The notes under the pieces are model-generated. The model saw only the letters and a program-made list of their open reading frames with translations. It was not told where the DNA came from and searched no databases. This document shows, one piece after another, positions 43,172 through 51,404 of a stretch of 64,000 nt of DNA. The stretch is from positions 310,001-374,000 of the forward strand of contig NZ_JAATVW010000002.1 of NCBI RefSeq assembly GCF_011947225.1, given 5' to 3'. The DNA comes from Planosporangium flavigriseum. Its GTDB lineage: Bacteria > Actinomycetota > Actinomycetes > Mycobacteriales > Micromonosporaceae. The first letter of the stretch is position 1, and each line of letters begins with the position of its first letter. The position numbers and the translations under genes are program-made.

Positions 43172-44107
43172 GTGTTGAGGCCTGACGTCGTCGCCGCCTT
43201 CCTGAGCGGTGCCGTACTCGCGTCCATCGCCACCGGAACGGCCGTCTACCTCGTCCGGCGGGAACGGCGCGGCGCCCGCTCGGCCATCTCCGACCTCCGC
43301 GCCGACTGCCTGGACCCCCTCGCCGAGCACCTGCTCGGCCTGACCGAGGAGCAACGCGGGAACGCCCACCGCGTCGATCAGGTACGCACCGGGCTGACCG
43401 ACGTGCAGCAGAAGATCGACGAACTGAACCGGCGCTTCCTCGCGGTCCGCACCGAGCTCCGTCGGCTGCAGGACGACGCGTTCGCCGCCCGGTACCGACG
43501 CCACCTCGACCTTCCCGACGCCGGCCTGCTGAAAGGCGCGGTGTTCGCCCCGGATCCGGTTGCCGCCGACCGGATCCTCACGAAGTACCTACGGGCCGCC
43601 CGCGCCCTCCAACTGCAGACCACGCTGCTGACCGCGGCCGACGGCGGGCGGCACGTACGGCTGTGGCTATGCCGGCGCAGCGCCGGTGACGCCCCGCAAG
43701 ACGTCGACCGGCGCGTCCACGACGCCATCGCGGAGGTACAGGCCTGGCACGGCGACGTGGCCGGCCACTGGCGGGCCGCCACGCCGCCGGTACGCGCCCT
43801 CGCCGACACCATCGCGCTGCTCGGTGCGGAGGACGAGGCCTTCCTGCAGCTCGGCCGGGCGGTCTTCGTCAACGCCGGGGCCCGGCTGGGCGTGGCGATC
43901 TTGACCGACCGCGATCTGGCGTACCTGGAGGAGCACCTCGACCTGGTGACCTCGCCCGGCCGGGCGCTGGCGCGGATGCGGACCGCGATGCGGGGCCGCT
44001 ACCTCGACCTCACCCCGACGCTGCGCGCGCTGGCCGGCTCGCCAGGCAGCTCGACCTCAGCCGACCTCGAAGATCGCCTCGACCTCGACGGGCGCCCCCA
44101 GCGGTAG
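43172..44107 (+). CDS. Membrane-anchored protein of unknown function
   Basis: About 311 residues. An N-terminal span (about 5-27, VVAAFLSGAVLASIATGTAVYLV) is followed by a predicted coiled-coil-like region (about 60-105, QVRTGLTDVQQKIDELNRRF). A globular domain with LLKGAVFAPDPVAADRILTK and AFLQLGRAVFVNAGARLGVA comes next. I do not recognise a family. The GTG at 43172 is chosen because AGGGG precedes it by a few bases, and an earlier GTG (43136) is in frame. Its last 51 bases overlap the 3' end of ridA on the opposite strand. Confidence 0.7.
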   Translation: MLRPDVVAAFLSGAVLASIATGTAVYLVRRERRGARSAISDLRADCLDPLAEHLLGLTEEQRGNAHRVDQVRTGLTDVQQKIDELNRRFLAVRTELRRLQDDAFAARYRRHLDLPDAGLLKGAVFAPDPVAADRILTKYLRAARALQLQTTLLTAADGGRHVRLWLCRRSAGDAPQDVDRRVHDAIAEVQAWHGDVAGHWRAATPPVRALADTIALLGAEDEAFLQLGRAVFVNAGARLGVAILTDRDLAYLEEHLDLVTSPGRALARMRTAMRGRYLDLTPTLRALAGSPGSSTSADLEDRLDLDGRPQR

Positions 44108-44512
44108 CTCGGCCACGCCAACGGCGCTCCGCGCGTGCCGCCCGGCCTCCCCGAACACAGCCCCGAACAGTTCGCTGGCACCGTTGATCACTCCCGGCTG
44201 CCCGGTGAACCCCTCGGCGGAAGCGACGAAGCCGACCACCTTGACGACCTTGACCACTCGCTCGATGCCGACCAGCGAATCGACCGCTGCGAGCGCGTTG
44301 AGAGCGCACTGCCGGGCCAGTTCGGCAGCCCGCTCCGGGGCGACCTCGGCGCCGACCTTGCCGGTGGCCAGCAACTGCCCCTCGGCCATCGGTAGCTGGC
44401 CGGAGACGTAGACGTGGTTGCCCGACTGCACGGCCGGCACGTACGCCGCCACCGGAGGCACCACGGCGGGCAGCTTCAGGCCCAGCTCGGCGAGCTTGTC
44501 GCGCGCGTTCAT
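44057..44512 (-). CDS. RidA-family protein (Rv3678c-like)
   Basis: A 151-residue member of the RidA/YjgF group, typically enamine/imine deaminases protecting pyridoxal enzymes. Family features are GNHVYVSGQLPMAEGQLLAT near 31-50 and VGVAELPLGAPVEVEAIFEV at the end. The usual catalytic Arg position (near 105-110 in E. coli RidA) lies in a variable region here, so activity is uncertain. Its ATG overlaps the stop of a repeat-derived mini-ORF (ATGA at 44509-44512), whose GAGGTGA end is the ribosome-binding site. Confidence 0.85.
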   Translation of the reverse strand: MNARDKLAELGLKLPAVVPPVAAYVPAVQSGNHVYVSGQLPMAEGQLLATGKVGAEVAPERAAELARQCALNALAAVDSLVGIERVVKVVKVVGFVASAEGFTGQPGVINGASELFGAVFGEAGRHARSAVGVAELPLGAPVEVEAIFEVG

Positions 44513-44577
44513 ACGATCACCTCGCTGCGCTCGGCGATGCGTTCGCGACGCACTGAGCCACTGATTCGCTCACTCAT
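44509..44577 (-). CDS. 22-codon MSER-type mini-ORF coupled to ridA
   Basis: ATG at 44577 overlaps the DUF4177 stop (TGATG). The peptide MSERISGSVRRERIAERSEV plus two residues ends in a TGA that overlaps the ridA ATG. It is the sister of the mini-ORF before eccC. The arrangement couples all three genes through overlapping codons. Confidence 0.5.
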   Translation of the reverse strand: MSERISGSVRRERIAERSEVIV

Positions 44578-44738
44578 CACGCCCCCTCGCGCGGCCGCTT
44601 GAGGTACGCGACGAGCTGGTCGGGGTTCGGGCCCGGCACGACGGCGACCAACTCCCAGCCGTCCTCGCCCCAGTTGTCCAGAATCTGCTTGGTCGCGTGG
44701 ACCAGCAGCGGCACGGTGGCGTATTCCCACTTCTGCAT
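44577..44738 (-). CDS. DUF4177-like small protein (Rv3678A-like)
   Basis: A 53-residue protein beginning MQKWEYATVPLLVHATKQIL with a conserved GEDGWELVAVVPGPN block. It matches the short DUF4177-type proteins next to ridA in mycobacteria. GGGAG lies about 10 bases upstream of the ATG at 44738. Longer frames upstream show no family similarity and are rejected. Function unknown. Confidence 0.85.
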   Translation of the reverse strand: MQKWEYATVPLLVHATKQILDNWGEDGWELVAVVPGPNPDQLVAYLKRPREGA

Positions 44739-45051
44739 CGCTAGAGGGCTCCCTGGCTCAAGGGTGTCTACGCCTGCCAGCCTAGAGGCTGCGCAGAGCA
44801 CAGACCGCGAGAGTGGGCCAGTAATTGGATCTACATCGGGTCGGAATGCGCAAGATCCCGACAACATGCACCCAACGGCGGTCACCGCTCGATGGCGGAG
44901 CGACCTACGCTTGATCGCGGCCACATCCGGACCGGCGCTGGGACCGTGCGCGCCCCACCCAAGCATCGAACATGTGTTTTAATTCACGGGATCGGACGTC
45001 GGTGAACGCGGGTCCGACCAGCGGCGCGGGCTCATGGGATGGGGAGGGTCG

Positions 45052-45174
45052 ATGGTGGCGGTGCAGGCGTACCGATTCGCACTGGACCTGACTCCGGCGC
45101 AGGAGCGGGCGGCGTGGGCACACGCAGGGGCAGCCCGGGTGGCCCACAACTGGTCGCTGGCCCGGCTGGGGCGG
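45052..45174 (+). pseudogene. TnpB (IS200/IS605-IS607 type) N-terminal fragment
   Basis: The frame starting at 45052 reads MVAVQAYRFALDLTPAQERA, then HAGAARVAHNWSLARL. This is the typical N-terminus of TnpB/OrfB accessory proteins. Similarity stops around 45174, and the frame ends at 45234 without the RuvC or zinc-ribbon parts. No transposase or terminal hairpins are visible. It is a relic in the 490-base gap between the DUF4177 gene and the next gene, and the rest of that gap holds nothing I recognise. Confidence 0.75.
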
Positions 45175-45230
45175 CTGAAATTGCACGAACCTTGCACTTG
45201 GAAGTGCGTCATGAAAGGTAACGGGAGGAC

Positions 45231-45875
45231 ATGAGCCAGCCGCCTGGATACCCGCCCTCGCCCGAGGAACCGCCCTCGCCCGAGGAACCGCAACACCAGC
45301 CGGCGCCGCAGTCACCGCCGCCCGCGGTGCCGGCCGCGCCCGAGGCGCCGGCAGCACCCGAGCCACCGGCAGCACCCGAGCCACCGGCAGCGCCCGAGGC
45401 ACCGGACACGTCCACGGCCGCGCGGCGCCGCCGCCGGACCCTGGTGATCACCTCCATCGTCCTCGCCGTGGTACTCCTGCTGTGCGGTGGCGGCGGCACG
45501 ACGGCGTACTTCTTGATCAAGCGCGTGAACGGCACCGGCACGACCACCCCCGCGGCGGCGGTCGAAGGCTTCCTCGCCGCCGTGTTCCGCGAGCACGACG
45601 TGGAGAAGGCGAACACGTTCGTCTGCGCCGAATCCCGCAACAAGGCGGCCCTGAGCAAGAAGATCGACGAGCTGCGCTCCTTCGAGCAGAAGTACAAGTC
45701 GCCCCGGTACAGCTGGCCGACGCCGAGCGTGCAGTCGCGCAAGGACAAGACGGCCACCCTGACCGTCCCCGTCAAGATCACAACCGCTGATGAGCGGGTG
45801 GCCGAGAAGCGGCTGAAGTTCGTGGCGGTCGACGAGTCCGGCTGGTGGGTATGCGAAGTCGGTGACGCGGGATAG
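45231..45875 (+). CDS. DUF4878/Rv0361-like membrane-anchored protein
   Basis: A 214-residue protein. The head is Pro/Glu-rich and repetitive (about 1-64, with EPPAAPEPPAAPE-type repeats). A span follows near 71-98 (VITSIVLAVVLLLCGGGGTTA), then an extracytoplasmic domain with AAAVEGFLAAVFREHDVEKA and a terminal GWWVCEVGDAG. The layout is shared with the gene at 11289-11837. GGGAGG lies about five bases before the ATG. It is upstream of and partly overlapped by the promoter of the ATPase pair. Confidence 0.75.
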   Translation: MSQPPGYPPSPEEPPSPEEPQHQPAPQSPPPAVPAAPEAPAAPEPPAAPEPPAAPEAPDTSTAARRRRRTLVITSIVLAVVLLLCGGGGTTAYFLIKRVNGTGTTTPAAAVEGFLAAVFREHDVEKANTFVCAESRNKAALSKKIDELRSFEQKYKSPRYSWPTPSVQSRKDKTATLTVPVKITTADERVAEKRLKFVAVDESGWWVCEVGDAG

Positions 45876-45876
45876 C

Positions 45877-45882
45877 TACGCT
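45877..45882 (+). promoter_or_regulatory. Putative -10 box, leaderless start of the first Get3-like ATPase
   Basis: TACGCT begins two bases after the stop of the preceding gene and ends six bases before the GTG at 45889. Confidence 0.5.
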
Positions 45883-45888
45883 CGGATC

Positions 45889-46848
45889 GTGGCTGCACAA
45901 GAGCACGCCGGCTGGCCGGCACGCCTGCACGTGGTGACCGGCAAGGGCGGCACCGGGAAGACGACCGTCGCCGCGGCCCTCGCGATCGCGCTGGCGACCG
46001 GTGGCCGTCGGGTCCTGCTCGTCGAGGTCGAAGGCCGGCAGGGCATCGCCCAGCTGTTCGAACTACCGCCCCTGCCGTACGAGGAGCGGGTGGTCGCCGC
46101 CGCCCCGGGCGGCGGCGAGGTGCGGGCGCTCGCCATCGACGCCGAGAAGGCGCTGCTGGAGTACCTCGACATGTTCTACCGGTTGGGGGTGGCCGGCCGA
46201 GCGCTGCAGAAGATGGGCGCCATCGACTTCGCCGCCACGATCGCGCCGGGCATGCGCGACGTCCTGCTCACCGGGAAGGTCAAGGAGGCCGTCACCCGTG
46301 CGGTGGACGGGCGCCGAGTGTACGACGCAGTAGTCGTCGACGCACCGCCCACCGGCCGGATCGGGCGCTTCCTGAACGTGACGGCGGAGACCGCCCGGCT
46401 GGCGAAGGTCGGGCCGATCAAGTCGCAGAGCGAGGGGGTCTCGGCCATCCTCCGGTCGCCGATGACCGCCGTGCACGTCGTCACGCTGCTCGAGGAGATG
46501 CCGGTACAGGAGACCGCCGACGCGATCGAGGAACTGCGCGGACTGGACATCCCGATCGGGTCGGTGATCGTCAACGCCACCCGGGAGCCGATGCTCGACG
46601 GCGTACGGGTCAGCCAGGCCGAGATCCGCCGCGGGCTGATCGAGGCCGGCCTCCCAGCGGACCGGGACACGGTCGCCGGCCTCGTGACCGAGGCCAAGGC
46701 GTACCAGACGCGCCTCGGCGTCGAAGCCGCCCTGCGTGACGAACTGGCAGCGCTGGGCCGCCCGGTGGTGGAGCTGCCCGCCCTGGCCGACGGGGTCACC
46801 CGGGAGGGCCTTGACGCGCTCGCCCGCGTGCTGCTGAACGAGGGCTGA
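45889..46848 (+). CDS. ArsA/Get3-like ATPase, Rv3679 type
   Basis: A 319-residue ATPase with the deviant Walker A motif VTGKGGTGKTT near 16-26, VDAPPTGRIGRFLNVTAETA as switch region near 155-174, and LLVEVEGRQGIAQLF near 46-60. It strongly resembles the first of the mycobacterial Rv3679/Rv3680 pair, which forms an ATPase complex linked in the literature to redox and metabolic stress. The GTG at 45889 fits a TACGCT box and the family N-terminus. An earlier GTG (45862) would overlap the previous gene. There is no arsenite-specific Cys set. Confidence 0.9.
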   Translation: MAAQEHAGWPARLHVVTGKGGTGKTTVAAALAIALATGGRRVLLVEVEGRQGIAQLFELPPLPYEERVVAAAPGGGEVRALAIDAEKALLEYLDMFYRLGVAGRALQKMGAIDFAATIAPGMRDVLLTGKVKEAVTRAVDGRRVYDAVVVDAPPTGRIGRFLNVTAETARLAKVGPIKSQSEGVSAILRSPMTAVHVVTLLEEMPVQETADAIEELRGLDIPIGSVIVNATREPMLDGVRVSQAEIRRGLIEAGLPADRDTVAGLVTEAKAYQTRLGVEAALRDELAALGRPVVELPALADGVTREGLDALARVLLNEG

Positions 46849-46906
46849 CGGTGTGACAAGGGGCGCTCTGCCCGACGGACCTGGTCAGTTCGCCCGTACC
46901 GCCGGA

Positions 46907-46912
46907 TAGGCT
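46907..46912 (+). promoter_or_regulatory. Putative -10 box, leaderless start of the second Get3-like ATPase
   Basis: TAGGCT with six bases to the GTG at 46919, inside the 70-base gap between the paired ATPase genes. Confidence 0.5.
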
Positions 46913-46918
46913 CGCAGC

Positions 46919-48088
46919 GTGCTGTCCGACCACGATGATCGATTGGGAAGCCCTCAGCTGGACGTCGACGCACTCTTGGCCGACCCCGGGATTCGCATCG
47001 TCGTATGCTGCGGCGCCGGCGGCGTAGGTAAGACCACGACCGCGGCGGCGCTCGCGCTGCGCGCCGCCGAGCAGCACGGACGGCGTACGGTCGTGCTCAC
47101 CATCGACCCGGCCCGCCGGCTGGCCCAGTCGATGGGGCTGACCGCGCTGGACAACACGCCCAGGCAGGTCAAGGGCGTCGACGCCGACAGCGGCGAACTC
47201 CACGCCATGATGCTGGACATGAAGCGGACCTTCGACGAGGTCGTGTTCGCGCACACCGACGCGGAAAAGGCCGAGGAGATTCTCGCTAACCCCTTCTACC
47301 AGGCCATGAGCTCCACGTTCTCCGGCACGCAGGAGTACATGGCGATGGAGAAACTGGGCCAGTTGCGCGCCCGCGGCGAGTGGGATCTCATCGTGGTCGA
47401 CACCCCGCCGTCTCGGTCGGCGCTCGACTTCCTCGACGCGCCCGCCCGGCTGTCCCGCTTCCTCGACGGCCGGATGATCCGGATGCTGCTCGCCCCGGCC
47501 CGGGCCGGCGGCCGGGGCATGTTCAAGCTGGCGTCGGCATCCTTCGGCGTGTTCAGCCGGGCGGTGACGAAGGTTCTCGGTTCGCAACTGCTGACCGACG
47601 TGTCGACGTTCGTGACCGCGCTCGACTCGATGTTCGGCGGCTTCCGGGAGCGGGCCGAGCGCACGTACCGGATCCTGCAGAACAAGGAGACGGCGTTCCT
47701 CGTCGTCGCCGCGCCCGAGCCGGACGCGATCCGGGAGGCCGCCTACTTCGCCGACCGACTCGACAGCGAGCAGATGCCACTGGCCGGTCTGGTGCTCAAC
47801 CGGGTGACGACCGTAGCCGCCCCCGCAATCAACGCCGGGAGCGCCCGGGCCGCTGCGGTACGGCTCGACGAGGTCGACGGGCACGGCGTGACGGCGGATG
47901 CGATGCGGGTACACGCCACCCTGGTTGAGCAGCGCGCGCGACAGGCCGCCGTCGCCGACCGGTTCGTCTCGGCGTATCCGGACGTCCCCGTGGTGGAGGT
48001 GCCGGTGCAGGCGGCCGACGTTCACGACCTCGACGGGCTGCGGGCGATCGGCGGGTCGTTGACCGCCCCGCGACCCGCTGACGTCTGA
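46919..48088 (+). CDS. ArsA/Get3-like ATPase, Rv3680 type
   Basis: A 389-residue ATPase, partner of the preceding one. The deviant Walker A is CGAGGVGKTTTA near 32-43, followed by VLTIDPARRLAQSMGL near 60-75 and IVVDTPPSRSALDFLDAPA near 158-176. In mycobacteria the pair lies next to whiB4 and ponA2, as here. The long middle region (about 180-260) is helical and could bind a client. A hairpin terminator follows before convergent whiB. Confidence 0.9.
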   Translation: MLSDHDDRLGSPQLDVDALLADPGIRIVVCCGAGGVGKTTTAAALALRAAEQHGRRTVVLTIDPARRLAQSMGLTALDNTPRQVKGVDADSGELHAMMLDMKRTFDEVVFAHTDAEKAEEILANPFYQAMSSTFSGTQEYMAMEKLGQLRARGEWDLIVVDTPPSRSALDFLDAPARLSRFLDGRMIRMLLAPARAGGRGMFKLASASFGVFSRAVTKVLGSQLLTDVSTFVTALDSMFGGFRERAERTYRILQNKETAFLVVAAPEPDAIREAAYFADRLDSEQMPLAGLVLNRVTTVAAPAINAGSARAAAVRLDEVDGHGVTADAMRVHATLVEQRARQAAVADRFVSAYPDVPVVEVPVQAADVHDLDGLRAIGGSLTAPRPADV

Positions 48089-48127
48089 GGGAAACCCGCC
48101 CCCTCACCGCGACGAGCAGACGAGGTC

Positions 48128-48155
48128 GGGCGCGGTCATCCCCGTGACCGCGCCC
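48128..48155. terminator. Hairpin between the ATPase and whiB genes
   Basis: Perfect 11-base arms GGGCGCGGTCA and TGACCGCGCCC with loop TCCCCG, between convergent stop codons. Confidence 0.8.
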
Positions 48156-48171
48156 GCCCGTGGTTTCGGCG

Positions 48172-48486
48172 TCAGCCCGCCGCCACCAACTCCTTCTCGC
48201 CGTCCAATAGCCTGGTCTCCTTGACCATGGCGGCCTCGAACGTCTTACGCCAGTTCGTCACCTGCGGATTGCGGCGCAGCAGGGCCCGCCGCTCCCGCTC
48301 GGTCATGCCGCCCCAGACACCGAACTCGATGCGGTTGTCGAGCGCGTCAGCCAGGCACTCGTTGCGCACCGGGCAGCCCCGGCAGATCCGCTTCGCGACG
48401 TTCTGCTCGGCACCCTGGACGAACAGCGCGTCCGGGTCGCCATTTCGGCAAGCCGCCATGCTCGGCCAGTCGACGACCATCGCCAT
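48172..48486 (-). CDS. whiB: WhiB-family iron-sulfur regulator (WhiB4-like)
   Basis: A 104-residue Wbl protein. Four Cys for a [4Fe-4S] cluster are in ACRNGD (near 13) and ICRGCPVRNEC (near 34-43). The GVWGG turn is in FGVWGGMTERERRALLRR near 55-72, followed by a basic region. The DALDNRIEFGVWGGMTER block is closest to WhiB4 from memory, and WhiB4 occupies this place in mycobacteria, where it acts as a redox-sensing regulator. Two ATGs (48486, 48480) are possible starts. Confidence 0.9.
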   Translation of the reverse strand: MAMVVDWPSMAACRNGDPDALFVQGAEQNVAKRICRGCPVRNECLADALDNRIEFGVWGGMTERERRALLRRNPQVTNWRKTFEAAMVKETRLLDGEKELVAAG

Positions 48487-48921
48487 CTCGTACGTCCCCC
48501 CTTGAAAGGCCCCCCCGGGCCTCTAACACCCAAACGGTTGCGCGGCCCTCATCGGCGCGTATCGTGGCCCCACACCGCAACCCGCCAACTCCGACATCAA
48601 CCGCGAACCGCCCACCGCCATCGATGACTGCTCCCTCCAGGCCCGAAGGGATTCGCATCCACCGATCATGATGCTCTGTAGTCACACAATTACGCAACGT
48701 TGTGTGCCATAGACTAAGCCCGCTATTGGGCGGTGCCAAACATGCTAAACGGGACTTATCCCCTCTAGACCCCCATCCACCACCGAAACGGGTCACCCAA
48801 ACCGTCACACATTCTGACCGACCGACGGACACTGACAGCACACTCGCCGTCACGGTTAGAGTCATCCGTCTATCACAACGAGGCCACGTTCTGAAAGGAC
48901 GCGGTCTATTGCATTCTCCCG
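48487..48921. other. 435-base divergent intergenic region between whiB and ponA
   Basis: No coding sequence is supported. The segment 48660-48780 is AT-richer than its surroundings and holds a dyad CACACAA-N10-TTGTGTG (48683-48706), about 197 bases before whiB and 230 before ponA. It is a candidate regulator site. Nothing else recognisable was found. Confidence 0.55.
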
Positions 48922-48927
48922 TACCCT
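48922..48927 (+). promoter_or_regulatory. Putative -10 box, leaderless start of ponA
   Basis: TACCCT with six bases to the GTG at 48934. It favours that codon over the GTG at 48928. Confidence 0.45.
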
Positions 48928-48933
48928 GTGCCC

Positions 48934-51315
48934 GTGACATGGATGCGCAAGCGGGACCATGGTGTTCTCACCAATACAGCATCATTGCTCGTCTGCGGCC
49001 TCCTCGCAGGCATCGTGGTCGCTGCCGCGGCCTTTCCGGTCGTCGCCGTCTCCGGTCTAGCCGCAAAGGCCAGCGCGGATGCCTTCGATAACCTGCCGAC
49101 GCAGTTGGTCGAACTGCCTCCACCGCAGATCTCGTACGTCTACGCCTCGGACGCCAAGACGCTGCTCGCCATGTTCTACGACGAGAACCGGCGCGACGTC
49201 CACCTCGCCGACATCGCCCCGGTGATGTATCAAGCGATCGTCGCCGCTGAGGACTCCCGCTTCTACGAGCACCACGGCGTGGACATGAAGGGCGTCGCCC
49301 GGGCCGCCGTCGCCAACCGCAACTCCTCCGGTCAGGTGTCGCAGGGCGCATCCACTCTGACGATGCAGTACGTGCGGCAAGCCCTGGCGTACTCGGCTCG
49401 CACGAACGAGGAGATCGTCGCCGCGACCGAGCAGACGCCGGCGCGCAAGCTGCGCGAGATGAGGTTCGCGCTCGCCATCGAGAAGAAGTACAACAAGCAG
49501 CAGATCCTGGAGCGGTACCTCAACATCTCCAGCTTCGGCCACGGCGCCTACGGCATCTACGCCGCGAGCCAGGTCTACTTCGGCAAGGAGCCCAAAAACC
49601 TCACGTTGGGCGAGGCTGCGCTGCTCGCCGGCCTGGTCAAGGCGCCGACCGCGTACGACCCGGCCGACCCGACCGATCCCGAGAAGCGCGCCGCGGCGCT
49701 GAACCGCCGCGAGTACGTGCTGCGCCAGATGGTCACCTTGAAGTACATCACCCAGCAGCAGGCCGACGAGGCGAAGTCCGCCGAGCTCAAGATCGTCGGA
49801 CAGCGCTCGCCGGAGGGCTGCGCCTCGATGCCGCGCGCGGACCTCGGCGCCGGTTTCTTCTGCGACTACCTCTATCGGTGGTGGCTGGAGCAGCGCGACT
49901 TCGGCGTGGACCCGTATCAGCGGGAGAACAAGCTCCGCAGCGGCGGATACAAGATCATCAGTTCGTTCGACCTCGGCACACAGACGGCGATGCGCAAGAA
50001 CGTCGAGAGTTCACTCGCCACGGGCAGCCCGTACGCGTTGATGGTGGCCGCGGTCGAGCCCGGCACCGGCAAGGTGCTCGGTCTCGCGACCAACCGCACC
50101 TTCAGCAACGACCAGAGCGGCAACGGGGCCAACACCAACCCGAACAAGCAGGGCCAGAAAGGCAACTACCCCAATACGACCGCTCCCCTGCTGACCGGCG
50201 GCGGCGACATCGTCGGCTACCAGGCCGGCTCGACGTTCAAGATGTTCACGATGGTCGCGGCCCTGGAAAAGGGCATGACGCTCGACTACACCATCAACAG
50301 CACCTCGCCGTACAAGTCAAAGTACATTGTGGACTCTAACGGCGAGGCAGCGTGCAAGGGCACGTCCTTCTACTGCCCGGTCAACGCGACTCCGAGCTGG
50401 ATGAACGGCCCACGCAACATGTGGACCGGCTTCGGGCGCTCGGTCAACACCTACTTCGTGCCACTGCAGGAGCGCGCGGGCGCGGAGAACGCGGTCGACG
50501 TGGCCAAGCGCCTGGGCATCCAGTTCCGGGCGCGCAGCAACGACCCCCGCTACCCCACCGACTACGAGTTCGCCAACAACCCCGACCTGACCCGCTCCTG
50601 GGGGCCGTTCACGCTCGGGGTGAGCGCCACTACCCCGCTGGACCTGGCCAACGCGTACGCCACCCTGGCTGCCGACGGGAAGTACTGCGCGCCGACCCCG
50701 GTGGCGGAGATCCGCGACATGGACGACAACAAGCTGGACCTGGCGAAGCCGCAGTGCCGCCAGGTTGTCGATCCGGACGTGGCCCGCGCGGCGGTGGACG
50801 CGGCGCGCTGCCCGCTCGGCGACCAGTCCGCGTTCGGCCGCTGCGACCAGGGCACAGCCAGCGAGGTACGGGGGATCGTGGGGCGCCCGGTGGCCGGTAA
50901 AACCGGTACCACCGACGGTGACAAGACGGCGTCGCTCGTCGCGGTGACCAAGCAGATCGCGATGGCCGGCATCCTGGGCGACCCCGACTGGCCGCTGACC
51001 AACCGGCTCGATGCCGTCCTCGGCGATCCGCACAAGTTCGTGAACAAGGCGGTGCAGTACGGGCTGCGCGACGCGATGGCCCCCAAGCCGGCGATCAACT
51101 TCACCCCGCCGAGCAGGCAGATCGCGTTCGGCAAGGGCACTGGCAACTCGTCCAATTCAGGTGCCGGCAACTCCGCGACCAACTCGGGCCAGGGCGGTGG
51201 CGAGAGCCAGCCCGGCGGCGGAAGCAGCCCCGGTACCGTGGCTCCGACCGCCGCTCCGTCACGCGGCCAGTCCGCACGCTGCCAGCTCTTCCCTGCCCTA
51301 TGCCAACGGGGCTAG
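48934..51315 (+). CDS. ponA: Class A penicillin-binding protein (PonA2-like)
   Basis: A bifunctional peptidoglycan synthase of ~793 residues. A membrane anchor lies near 17-40. The glycosyltransferase 51 domain has catalytic Glu in AAEDSRFYEHHGVD near 106 and QGASTLTMQYVRQ near 136. The transpeptidase has Ser in GSTFKMF near 433, SVNTYF near 502 and KTGTTDG near 654. The C-terminal ~70 residues are Gly/Ser/Asn-rich and disordered, ending with two Cys. There is no PASTA domain. It is divergent from whiB, as in mycobacteria, and has a T-tailed terminator. Confidence 0.94.
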   Translation: MTWMRKRDHGVLTNTASLLVCGLLAGIVVAAAAFPVVAVSGLAAKASADAFDNLPTQLVELPPPQISYVYASDAKTLLAMFYDENRRDVHLADIAPVMYQAIVAAEDSRFYEHHGVDMKGVARAAVANRNSSGQVSQGASTLTMQYVRQALAYSARTNEEIVAATEQTPARKLREMRFALAIEKKYNKQQILERYLNISSFGHGAYGIYAASQVYFGKEPKNLTLGEAALLAGLVKAPTAYDPADPTDPEKRAAALNRREYVLRQMVTLKYITQQQADEAKSAELKIVGQRSPEGCASMPRADLGAGFFCDYLYRWWLEQRDFGVDPYQRENKLRSGGYKIISSFDLGTQTAMRKNVESSLATGSPYALMVAAVEPGTGKVLGLATNRTFSNDQSGNGANTNPNKQGQKGNYPNTTAPLLTGGGDIVGYQAGSTFKMFTMVAALEKGMTLDYTINSTSPYKSKYIVDSNGEAACKGTSFYCPVNATPSWMNGPRNMWTGFGRSVNTYFVPLQERAGAENAVDVAKRLGIQFRARSNDPRYPTDYEFANNPDLTRSWGPFTLGVSATTPLDLANAYATLAADGKYCAPTPVAEIRDMDDNKLDLAKPQCRQVVDPDVARAAVDAARCPLGDQSAFGRCDQGTASEVRGIVGRPVAGKTGTTDGDKTASLVAVTKQIAMAGILGDPDWPLTNRLDAVLGDPHKFVNKAVQYGLRDAMAPKPAINFTPPSRQIAFGKGTGNSSNSGAGNSATNSGQGGGESQPGGGSSPGTVAPTAAPSRGQSARCQLFPALCQRG

Positions 51316-51336
51316 GCCGACGCGCCGAAACGTGAT

Positions 51337-51370
51337 GGGGGTGGGTCAAGGTGACCCACCCCCGGTTTTT
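51337..51370 (+). terminator. Rho-independent-type terminator of ponA
   Basis: Arms GGGGGTGGGTCA and TGACCCACCCCC with a three-base loop, followed by GG and five T residues, just after the ponA stop. Confidence 0.9.
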
Positions 51371-51404
51371 GAGGTCTGCCGTGAGCGGCTGATACGACGA
51401 CGGC

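Noticed and set aside
44577-44966. 129-codon version of the DUF4177 gene
   Set aside because: The upstream extension has no similarity to the family and lacks a ribosome-binding site. The 53-codon form matches known homologues.
48683-48706. Crp binding site between whiB and ponA
   Set aside because: The dyad CACACAA-N10-TTGTGTG does not match TGTGA-N6-TCACA in sequence or spacing, so I leave the regulator unassigned.
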